From Actinomycetes bacterium (GTDB lineage: Bacteria > Actinomycetota > Actinomycetes > Actinomycetales > Dermatophilaceae): a stretch of 64,000 nt of DNA. The notes under the pieces are model-generated. The model was not told the origin of the DNA. It saw nothing but the letters and a program-made list of their open reading frames with translations, and made no database searches. The stretch covers positions 295,046-359,045 of the forward strand of contig JAEZWF010000033.1 of assembly GCA_023420415.1 (NCBI GenBank), given 5' to 3'. Shown here piece after piece: positions 54,916 through 62,499 of this stretch. The translations under genes were made by a program, and so were the position numbers. Position 1 is the first letter of the stretch. Each line of letters opens with the position of its first letter.

Positions 54916-57007
54916 ATGAACCGTGCCAGTGGCGCCGCGGGACCCACGTCTCCCGACGGCATACGCAACGTGGTCCTGGTGGGGGCGAGCGGCGCCGGCA
55001 AGACGGCGTTGTTCGACGGTGTGGTGGCGGCTCGGATTCCGGGCCGCCGCTCTCGTGACGGGGCCGAGCCGACACTGGCGCTGGTGGCTGCGACCCTGCC
55101 CGGTGACGTCACCCTCACGGTGCTCGACACCCCGGGCCACCCCGACTTCGTGGGCGAGGTGCGTGCCGGGTTGCGTGCCGCTGACGCGGCGGTCTTCGTC
55201 GTGTCGGCTGCGGACGGTGTCGACGAGGCGTCACGGATGCTGTGGCGCGAGTGTGCAGTCGCCGGTATGCCGCGGGCCGTCGTCGTGACGAAGCTCGAGC
55301 AGGCGCGGGCCGACTTCGACGCCACGGTGGAGGCGTGCCAACGGGCGTTCGGTGACGCGCAGCCACTGGCGCTGCCACTGACCTCCGACGACGGCCGGGT
55401 CGCGGGGTTGCTGAACCTGTTGCGCCGCACCGTGACCGAACACGCCGACGGGGTGGCGACCGACCGTGAACCGACGACCGACGAGGGCGAGCTCATCGAC
55501 GCCCAGCGCGGCGAGCTGCTCGAGTCGGTGATCGAGGAGTCCGAGGACGAGGGGCTGCTCGAGCGGTACCTCGCTGGTGAGGAGGTCGACGTGGAGGTGG
55601 TGTCGGACGACCTGCGCCTGGCCGTCGCGAGCGGGCGGTTCTTCCCCGTCATCCCCGCGCACGCGCCGAGCGGAGCCGGCATACCCGAGCTGATCGAGCT
55701 GTGCGAGAAGGGATTTCCCTCACCGGCGGCCGCGTCGATCCCTGCCGTCTTCACGCCGGCGGGCGCGTCGTTCGGCGACGTCGCCTGCGACCCGGACGGC
55801 CCCCTCGTCGCGGAGGTGGTGCGGACGACCACCGACCCGTTCGTGGGGAGGCAGTCGCTGGTCCGGGTGTTCTCGGGCACGCTGCGGCCCGACGAACCTG
55901 TCCACATCTCCGGGCACCTCCAGCACTTCGCCGACCACCTGGTGGAGGAGCACGCCGACCACGACAGCGACGACGAGCGCGTGGGCCCGCTCGCCGCCCC
56001 TGCCGGCGACGAGACCCGGTCGGTCGGGGAGGGCATCGCCGGTTCGGTTGTGATCGTGTCGAAGCTGTCGGGTGCGGAGACGTCGGACACGTTGTCCCAC
56101 AAGGACAAACCGGCGCTCGTCGAGCCGTGGGTGCTGCCCGTGCCCCTGCTGCCGGTGGCGATCCACGCGGTGTCCAAGGGTGACGAGGACAAGCTCGCGA
56201 CCGCGTTGCAGCGGCTGGTCGCCGAGGACGTCACCATGCGGCTGGAGCACAACGCCGAGACCCACCAGCTCGTGATCTGGGCGATGGGTCCGGCCCATGT
56301 CGACCACCTCATCGAGGCCCTCGCCTCGCGCTACCACGTGGCCGTCGAGGTCGAACCCGTGCGCACGTCGTTGCGCGAGACGTTCGTGGCGCCCGACCAA
56401 GGTCCAGGGCCGGCTCGTCAAGCAGTCCGGTGGCCACGGCCAGTACGCCGTGTGCCACCTCGAGATCGAGCCGTTGGAGCGAGGCGCCGGGGTCGAGTTC
56501 GTCGACAAGGTGGTCGGCGGCGCCGTGCCGCGCCAGTTCATCCCCTCCGTCGAGAAGGGTGCGCGGTCGCAGCTGGAGAAGGGTGTGCTCGCCGGGTATC
56601 CCGTCGTCGACGTGCGGATCACGTTGGTGGACGGGAAGTCCCACTCGGTCGACAGCTCCGACATGGCGTTCCAGACCGCGGCCGGGATGGCGCTGCGCGA
56701 CGCGGCCAACGACTCGACCGTCTCCATGCTGGAACCTGTCGACGAGGTGCACATCGAGGTCGGTGACGACGCCGTCGGTGCGGTCCTGGCCGACCTGCGT
56801 GGCCGCCGGGGGCAGGTGCACGGCACCGAGCCAGCCGAGGCCGAGGGGCGCACCGTGGTGCACGCCTAGGTGCCCGCCCACGAGCTGTCGCGCTACCCCG
56901 TGGACCTGCGCTCGGTGTCACACGGCACGGGCACGTTCACCCGTGCGTTCCGGCGCTACGACTACATGCCTGCGGCACTGGCCCGTGAGGTCACCGGCGG
57001 GGCCTGA
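54916..57007 (+). pseudogene. Elongation factor G-like (EF-G2) gene, broken by a frameshift and a nonsense codon
   Basis: The reading matches an EF-G homologue of about 696 residues if one base is removed and one stop is read through. The first frame (54916 to about 56395) has VGASGAGKTALFD, DTPGHPDFVGEV, VTKLEQARADFD and domain II-III text. Within CCCG at 56392-56395 the frame shifts by one base, from RETFVAP to TKVQGRLVKQSGGHGQYAV, the domain IV start. A TAG at 56867-56869 sits where relatives have Glu (VVHA-stop-VPAHELSRYPVDLRS), and the frame then runs to TGA at 57005. Two independent lesions suggest decay; sequencing error is possible for the first. The end overlaps the convergent LacI gene by 17 nt. 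Confidence 0.88.
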
Positions 57008-58028
57008 TCTCGCCGGACCCGCGGACCACCAGCTCGACGTCGAGCTCGACCGCGCGCGGGGGAGAGGTGTCGCCGTCGAGCCGGGCGAACAACCGGCCGA
57101 CGACCTGGGCGCCGATGGCGTCGAGGTCCTGGCGCACCACGGTGAGCCCGGGCTGCAGGACGTCCGCCATGGGGATGTCGTCGAACGCGACGAGGGCCGT
57201 GCGGTGCGCCGCACCGCGGGCGTGCAGGGCGCGCACGGCGCCCTCGGCCACGCTGTTGCGGGCGGCGAAGATCGCCGTCGGGGGGTCGTCGGAGTCGAGC
57301 AGGTCGGTGACGGCCCGGGCCGCCTCCTGCGCCGAGCGCAGACCCGTGACGACGTGCCGGGGGTCGGCCGCGAGGCCGCGCGCCGCCATCGCGCGTTCGA
57401 ACCCGGCATACCTCGCCCGGGCCGTCTCGATCCGCAGGACGTCGCTGAGGAAGGCGACCCGGCGGTGGCCGTGCGCGAGGAGGTGCTCGGTGGCCAGGGC
57501 GGCGCCGCGGTCGCCGTCGACGGTGACCGAGTCGGCGCGTATGCCGTGGGGTCGCCGGTCGACGAAGACGGCCACCAGGCCGGCCTCGAGGTCGGGGCGC
57601 AGGTAGTCCTGCGACAGGGTCGCCGGCATGAGGACGAGGCCGTCGACCCGGCGGCGCACGAGGCCCTCGACCAGCTCGCGTTCGCGCTCGGGCTCCTCGT
57701 CCAGGCTCGAGGCGACGACCGCGACGTCGCGTTCGGCGGCGGCCACCTCGATCGCGTGCAGGACGTTGGCGGAGTAGGCGTTGCTGAGGTCCTGCAGCAA
57801 CGCGGCCACGGTGCCCGTTCGCTGGGCGGAGCGGCGCAGGTTGCTGGCCGCGAGGTGGTGGCGGTAGCCCAGGGTCGAGACCGCCGCATGCACCCGGCCG
57901 GCCACGTCGGCCGACACCGAGGGCTCGTTGTTGACGACGCGCGAGACCGTCTTGACGCTGACACCGGCGAGGGCCGCGACGTCGCGCATCGTGGCGCGGG
58001 GCGGTGGTCGCATCGGCGTCGAGGTCAC
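56991..58028 (-). CDS. LacI family transcriptional regulator
   Basis: 345 residues. The N-terminal helix-turn-helix TMRDVAALAGVSVKTVSRVVNNEPSVSADVAGRV and the hinge region LGYRHHLAASNLRR are typical. The sugar-binding core follows: GTVAALLQDLSNAYSANVLHAIE, DGLVLMPATLSQDY, HGHRRVAFLSD and VAFDDIPMADVLQPGLTVVRQD. GTG at 58028 or ATG at 58013 could be the start, and neither has a good ribosome binding site. It is divergent from the mmsA-mmsB-chvE sugar transporter operon and probably represses it through the palindrome at 58090-58103. Confidence 0.92.
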   Translation of the reverse strand: MTSTPMRPPPRATMRDVAALAGVSVKTVSRVVNNEPSVSADVAGRVHAAVSTLGYRHHLAASNLRRSAQRTGTVAALLQDLSNAYSANVLHAIEVAAAERDVAVVASSLDEEPERERELVEGLVRRRVDGLVLMPATLSQDYLRPDLEAGLVAVFVDRRPHGIRADSVTVDGDRGAALATEHLLAHGHRRVAFLSDVLRIETARARYAGFERAMAARGLAADPRHVVTGLRSAQEAARAVTDLLDSDDPPTAIFAARNSVAEGAVRALHARGAAHRTALVAFDDIPMADVLQPGLTVVRQDLDAIGAQVVGRLFARLDGDTSPPRAVELDVELVVRGSGEIRPRR

Positions 58029-58055
58029 GGGGAGGACTCGCTCGGGGTCGGTGGG

Positions 58056-58103
58056 TTGACTTGGCGGGCGTCCTGACTAAAACTCGCTCTGACAACGTTG
58101 TCA
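58056..58103 (+). promoter_or_regulatory. Promoter and LacI-type operator of the sugar transporter operon
   Basis: TTGACT (58056-58061) and TAAAAC (58078-58083), 16 nt apart, resemble a housekeeping promoter. Directly downstream lies the perfect 14-bp palindrome TGACAACGTTGTCA (58090-58103), with the central CG usual for LacI-family sites and placed to block transcription initiation. Confidence 0.65.
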
Positions 58104-58158
58104 AGAGCACCGGTGCGCCACGACGGACGTGCCCTGGGACCCTCGACGAGGAGGTTGT

Positions 58159-59805
58159 GTGAGCGACAACGGGATGATCCTGGAGATGATCGGGATCACC
58201 AAGACGTTCCCCGGCGTCAAGGCGCTCTCCGACGTCAACCTGTCGGTCCGCCGCGGCGACGTCCACGCCATCGTCGGCGAGAACGGTGCCGGCAAGTCGA
58301 CCCTCATGAAGGTCCTGTCCGGCGTCCACCCGCACGGCAGCTACGAGGGCCAGATCGTCCTCGGCGGACAGCCCATGGAGTTCCGCAGCATCCGCGACTC
58401 CGAGCGCGCCGGCATCGCGATCATCCACCAGGAGCTCGCCCTCGTCCCCGAGCTGTCGATCGCCGAGAACATCTTCCTCGGCAACGAGGAGACCCGGCAC
58501 GGTGCCATCGACTGGGTGGCCACCAACAACCGGGCCCGCGAGCTGCTCGCGCGGGTCGGCCTGCGCGAGGAGCCGGAGACGCCGATCAAGAACATCGGCG
58601 TCGGCAAGCAGCAGCTGGTCGAGATCGCCAAGGCGCTCAGCAAGGAGGTCAAGCTCCTCATCCTCGACGAGCCGACGGCCGCGCTGAACGAGGAGGACTC
58701 CCAGCACCTGCTCAGCCTGATCCGCGGGCTCCAGGGGCGCGGCATCACCTCCATCATGATCAGCCACAAGCTCAACGAGATCGAGGCGATCGCCGACGCC
58801 ATCACCATCATCCGCGACGGCCAGACGGTCGAGACGCTCGACGTGCGTGAGGGCGCGGTCGACGAGGACCGCATCATCCGCGGCATGGTGGGCCGCTCCC
58901 TCGAGTCCCGCTTCCCCGACCACACCCCCAACATCGGCGAGACGTTCTTCGAGGTGCACGACTGGACCGTCGCGCACCCGGACGTGCCGGACCGGCTGGT
59001 CGCCAAGGGGTCGGAGTTCTTCGTGCGCCGCGGTGAGGTCGTGGGCTTTGCCGGTCTGATGGGCTCGGGGCGCACCGAGCTCATGCGCTCGCTGTTCGGT
59101 CACAGCTACGGCACCTTCATCAAGGGTCGAATGACGTTGAACGGCAAGGAAGTCCGGCTGCGCTCGGTGCCTGCCGCGATCGATGCGGGCATCGCGTACG
59201 TGACCGAGGACCGCAAGGTGCTGGGCCTCAACCTGCTCGACGACATCAAGAGCACGACGGTGTCGGCGAAGCTCAAGAAGATCGCGCGCCGCTTCGTCAT
59301 CAACGAGCGGGCCGAGCGCGTCGCCGCCGAGGACTACCGGAAGGCCTTGCGCACCAAGGCTCCGTCCATCGACTACGGCGTGGCCAAGCTGTCCGGCGGC
59401 AACCAGCAGAAGGTCGTCCTGAGCAAGTGGCTCTTCACCGACCCCGACCTGCTGATCCTCGACGAGCCCACCCGCGGCATCGACGTCGGCGCCAAGTACG
59501 AGATCTACGGGATCATCCAGCGGCTCGCCGACGAGGGCAAGGGCGTCATCGTCGTCTCGTCCGAGCTTCCCGAGCTGCTCGGCATCTCCGACCGCATCTA
59601 CACGATCTCCGAGGGTCGCATCACCGGTGTCCTCAACCGGGGCGACGCCGACCAGGAGTCGCTCATGCGGCTCATGACCGAGACCAGCACGCGGGCGCGC
59701 GCGGCCGAGCGCGCCGAGGCCGCCGAAGTCGTGGCCGACATCCCCGACACCACCGGCACCGACGGGCACGTCGACGACGTCCCCTCCGAGGAGAAGAGCG
59801 CATGA
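58159..59805 (+). CDS. mmsA: Multiple monosaccharide ABC transporter ATP-binding protein
   Basis: 548 residues from a GTG 4 nt after AGGAGG; ATG at 58174 is an alternative. Two ABC domains are fused, as in MglA/XylG/GguA proteins. Domain 1 has Walker A GENGAGKST, IGVGKQQLVEIAKAL and LLILDEPTAALNEED. Domain 2 has the degenerate P-loop GLMGSGRTELMRSLFG, LSGGNQQKVVLSKWL and LLILDEPTRGIDVGAKYEIYG, as is normal for this class. It powers import of monosaccharides with the permease and binding protein encoded next. The C-terminus is a hydrophilic Ala/Glu/Asp-rich tail. It overlaps mmsB by 4 nt. Confidence 0.93.
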   Translation: MSDNGMILEMIGITKTFPGVKALSDVNLSVRRGDVHAIVGENGAGKSTLMKVLSGVHPHGSYEGQIVLGGQPMEFRSIRDSERAGIAIIHQELALVPELSIAENIFLGNEETRHGAIDWVATNNRARELLARVGLREEPETPIKNIGVGKQQLVEIAKALSKEVKLLILDEPTAALNEEDSQHLLSLIRGLQGRGITSIMISHKLNEIEAIADAITIIRDGQTVETLDVREGAVDEDRIIRGMVGRSLESRFPDHTPNIGETFFEVHDWTVAHPDVPDRLVAKGSEFFVRRGEVVGFAGLMGSGRTELMRSLFGHSYGTFIKGRMTLNGKEVRLRSVPAAIDAGIAYVTEDRKVLGLNLLDDIKSTTVSAKLKKIARRFVINERAERVAAEDYRKALRTKAPSIDYGVAKLSGGNQQKVVLSKWLFTDPDLLILDEPTRGIDVGAKYEIYGIIQRLADEGKGVIVVSSELPELLGISDRIYTISEGRITGVLNRGDADQESLMRLMTETSTRARAAERAEAAEVVADIPDTTGTDGHVDDVPSEEKSA

Positions 59806-61061
59806 ACAAGGTCAAGCAGATCTTCGGCGGAGACGTCCGCCAGCTGGGCATGATCTTCGCCCTGGTGGCGCTGATCGCCTTCTTCCAGTGGCGCACGGGT
59901 GGCCTCACGCTCAAGCCCGAAAACGTCATCAACATCTTCCAGGGCAACAGCTACATCCTCGTGATGGCGATCGGGATGGTCCTGGTCATCATCGCCGGCC
60001 ACATCGACCTGTCGGTGGGCTCGGTGGCGGCCTTTGTCGGCATCACCGTCGCCATCGCCATGCGTGACTGGAACCTGCCCTGGTGGGGCGGCATCCTGCT
60101 CGGCCTCGCCATCGGCGCCCTCGTCGGCGCCTGGCAGGGGTTCTGGGTGGCCGTGGTCGGCATACCGGCCTTCATCGTGACGCTCGCCGGCATGCTCATC
60201 TTCCGCGGCGCCAACCAGGCGGTCGGCCACTCCCTCACCATCCCGGTACCGAAGGACTTCCAGTACATCGGCGCCGGCTACCTGCCGGAGGTCGGGCCCG
60301 ACACGGGCTACAACAACCTCACCGTGCTGCTCGGGGTGCTCCTGTGTGCCGCGATCGTGGGCGGCACGCTGTGGAGCCGGCGCAACCAGGCCAAGATCGG
60401 CGCCGAGCTCGAGCCGGGCTGGATCGTCGGCATCCGGCTCGGGTTGATCTGCGTGGCGATCCTGGCTGTGTTCATGCTCATGGCCTCCGGCCGCAAGGGC
60501 ACCTCGCTGCCGGTCTCGGCGATCATCCTCGGTGTGCTGACGCTGATCTACGGCTTCATCGCGACGCGCACCATCGTGGGACGCCATGTGTATGCCGTGG
60601 GCGGCAACCGGGCGGCCGCGGAGCTGTCGGGCGTGCGCAGCCGCCGGATCAACTTCCTCGTCATGATGAACATGTCGGTGCTGGCCGCGCTCGGCGGCAT
60701 GATGTTCGTCGCCCGGTCGACGTCGTCGGGCCCGTTCGACGGCGTGGGCTGGGAGCTCGACGTCATCGCGGCTGTGTTCATCGGTGGCGCGGCGGTCAGC
60801 GGCGGCGTCGGCACGGTGGTCGGGTCGGTCATCGGTGGCCTCGTCATGGCGGTCCTCAACAACGGCCTCCAGCTGCTCGGCGTCGGCGCCGACCAGACCC
60901 AGATCTACAAGGGCCTGGTGCTGCTCATCGCCGTCGCATTCGACGTCTACAACAAGAGCCAGGGCCGGCGCTCGATCACCGGCATGTTGATGAAGAACTT
61001 CGGGGGCGGCGGTCGCGCCACCACCGAGGACACCCAGGGCACGGCCAAGCAGCAAGCCTGA
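59802..61061 (+). CDS. mmsB: Multiple monosaccharide ABC transporter permease
   Basis: 419 residues with about ten predicted helices, longer than ribose-type permeases, as is typical of GguB/MmsB. It includes the conserved IAGHIDLSVGSVAAFVGITVA and VVGIPAFIVTLAGMLIFRGA, the central long loop with YIGAGYLPEVGPDTG, and the coupling/motif region GRHVYAVGGNRAAAELSGVRSRRIN followed by AAVFIGGAAVSGGVGTVVGSVIGG. The ATG overlaps the mmsA stop by 4 nt. It works with the downstream ChvE-like binding protein. Confidence 0.93.
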   Translation: MNKVKQIFGGDVRQLGMIFALVALIAFFQWRTGGLTLKPENVINIFQGNSYILVMAIGMVLVIIAGHIDLSVGSVAAFVGITVAIAMRDWNLPWWGGILLGLAIGALVGAWQGFWVAVVGIPAFIVTLAGMLIFRGANQAVGHSLTIPVPKDFQYIGAGYLPEVGPDTGYNNLTVLLGVLLCAAIVGGTLWSRRNQAKIGAELEPGWIVGIRLGLICVAILAVFMLMASGRKGTSLPVSAIILGVLTLIYGFIATRTIVGRHVYAVGGNRAAAELSGVRSRRINFLVMMNMSVLAALGGMMFVARSTSSGPFDGVGWELDVIAAVFIGGAAVSGGVGTVVGSVIGGLVMAVLNNGLQLLGVGADQTQIYKGLVLLIAVAFDVYNKSQGRRSITGMLMKNFGGGGRATTEDTQGTAKQQA

Positions 61062-61145
61062 CCCATCCCAGGTCACGGGCCACCCGGCCCTGGCCGTCCC
61101 GTCCACGGCGGCACCAGTCCAGCCGGAACAAGAAGAGGAACCCAC

Positions 61146-62246
61146 ATGAGAGTTGTGACCAAGACGATGGCCGTCGCGGCCGTCGCCGCGCTCGCGCTGG
61201 CCGGTTGCGGCCGGTCCGACGACAGCGGATCGAGCGGTGGCTCGGCCAGCGGTGGCGGGAACGAGAAGTTCCCGAAGGACTCGCTCATCGGCGTCTCCCT
61301 GCCGCAGAAGACCTCGGAGAACTGGGTCCTCGCGGAGAACCTGTTCAACACCGACCTCAAGGCCGCCGGGTTCAAGCCCGACGTGCAGTTCGCCAACGGC
61401 GGTGTCGGTGAGCAGCAGAACCAGATCCAGTCGATGGTCACCAAGGGCGCCAAGGTCATCGTCGTCGGCGCCATCGACGGCTCGCAGCTGGGCACCCAGC
61501 TCAAGGCGGCCAAGGACTCCGGCGCGGTCGTCATCGCCTACGACCGGCTGGTGCTCAACACCGACGCGGTCGACTACTACGTCGCCTACGACAACTTCAA
61601 GGTCGGTGAGCTGCAAGGCAATGCGCTGCTCGAGGGCATGGCCAAGAAGAAGCCGAACGGTCCCTACAACATCGAGCTCTTCGCCGGTTCGCCCGATGAC
61701 GCCAACGCCAAGGTGTTCTTCGACGGTGCGATGAGCGTGCTCAAGCCGAAGATCGACGACGGCACGGTCAAGGTCGTTTCCGGTCAGACGAGCTTCAACC
61801 AGGTCGTCACGCAGGGCTGGAAGGCCGAGAACGCGCAGAAGCGCATGGACACCCTGCTCTCGGGCTCCTACTCCTCGGCCCCGATCGACGGCGTCCTGTC
61901 GCCGAACGACACCCTGGCGCGCGCGATCATCACCTCGACCAAGGCGGCAGGCAAGCCCGTGCCCGTCGTCACCGGTCAGGACTCCGAGGTCGAGTCGGTG
62001 AAGTCGATCATGGAGGGTGTGCAGTACTCCACGATCAACAAGGACACCCGCAACCTGGTCAAGGCCACGATCGAGATGATCGAGGCGATCCAGAAGGGCG
62101 AGGAGCCGAAGGTCACCGACACCAAGCAGTACAACAACGGCGTCAAGGTGGTCCCGGCCAACCTGCTCGAGCCGATGATCGTGACGAAGGAGAACGCCAA
62201 GGAGGCGTACGCCAACGACCCGACGCTGTCCAAGCTCACCAACTGA
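61146..62246 (+). CDS. chvE: ChvE-like sugar-binding lipoprotein
   Basis: 366 residues. The signal MRVVTKTMAVAAVAALALAGC has a lipobox ending at Cys21, followed by a Gly/Ser linker. The mature part is a periplasmic-binding-protein type I fold: IGVSLPQKTSENWVLAENLF, VQFANGGVGEQQNQIQSMVTKGAKVIVVGAIDGSQ, AYDRLVLNTDAVDYYVAYDN, NIELFAGSPDDANAK, and VVTGQDSEVESVKSI. These match the ChvE/multiple-monosaccharide group (arabinose, galactose, xylose, glucose). It is third in the LacI-controlled operon and is followed by a strong terminator. Confidence 0.93.
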   Translation: MRVVTKTMAVAAVAALALAGCGRSDDSGSSGGSASGGGNEKFPKDSLIGVSLPQKTSENWVLAENLFNTDLKAAGFKPDVQFANGGVGEQQNQIQSMVTKGAKVIVVGAIDGSQLGTQLKAAKDSGAVVIAYDRLVLNTDAVDYYVAYDNFKVGELQGNALLEGMAKKKPNGPYNIELFAGSPDDANAKVFFDGAMSVLKPKIDDGTVKVVSGQTSFNQVVTQGWKAENAQKRMDTLLSGSYSSAPIDGVLSPNDTLARAIITSTKAAGKPVPVVTGQDSEVESVKSIMEGVQYSTINKDTRNLVKATIEMIEAIQKGEEPKVTDTKQYNNGVKVVPANLLEPMIVTKENAKEAYANDPTLSKLTN

Positions 62247-62276
62247 GCGGACACAGCAGCGGCGCTGTCACTCGGC

Positions 62277-62310
62277 GGGCCCGGTCACCTCTCTCGCGGT
62301 GACCGGGCCC
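62277..62310 (+). terminator. Terminator of the sugar transporter operon
   Basis: A perfect 13-bp stem pairs GGGCCCGGTCACC (62277-62289) with GGTGACCGGGCCC (62298-62310), followed by GTTCGTCTT. It starts 31 nt after the chvE stop. Confidence 0.8.
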
Positions 62311-62360
62311 GTTCGTCTTGCCGCGCAACGACTTTCGACGCGGACCCAGTGCGAGGCCGA

Positions 62361-62391
62361 GGTATGCCGCGTGGTCACCACGCGGCATACC
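62361..62391. repeat. Perfect 31-bp palindrome built from two inverted octamers
   Basis: GGTATGCCGCGTGGT (62361-62375) and ACCACGCGGCATACC (62377-62391) are complementary around a single central C. Each arm carries one copy of GTATGCCG. It lies in the gap between the operon terminator and the convergent HNH gene, and may be a second terminator or a protein-binding site. Confidence 0.8.
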
Positions 62392-62499
62392 CTCACCGTC
62401 CGATGGCGTTGGTGACTCGCGGCCCGCTCGGCCCAGTCCGCTCGGGGCTCTCAGCGGGCACGGTTGAGGCCCCGTGTTGTGACGGGGGGCGGGGCGGGG

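Larger units (their letters stand above)
786..62390. repeat. Dispersed octamer GTATGCCG/CGGCATAC, about 57 copies
   Basis: Counted by eye: 27 copies read GTATGCCG on the plus strand (for example 786, 1570, 4081, 5492, 12440, 25594, 33464, 45179, 52540, 60590 and 62362) and 30 read CGGCATAC (for example 1776, 4030, 10050, 17193, 25876, 33409, 43474, 52597 and 62383). They are spread through the whole window, in genes and gaps. A 70% GC random sequence would give about two. Apart from 24771 (GTATGCCA), every GTATGCC heptamer I found is followed by G. Confidence 0.85.

Noticed and set aside
56297..56869. The second half of the EF-G2 gene as an independent protein.
   Set aside because: It starts mid-domain IV with no ribosome binding site, and its text continues the upstream frame exactly after a one-base shift.
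786..62390. Interpretation of the octamer as a KOPS- or Chi-type polar motif.
   Set aside because: Copies are split 27 to 30 between strands, with no strand skew in the window, unlike polar segregation or recombination motifs.
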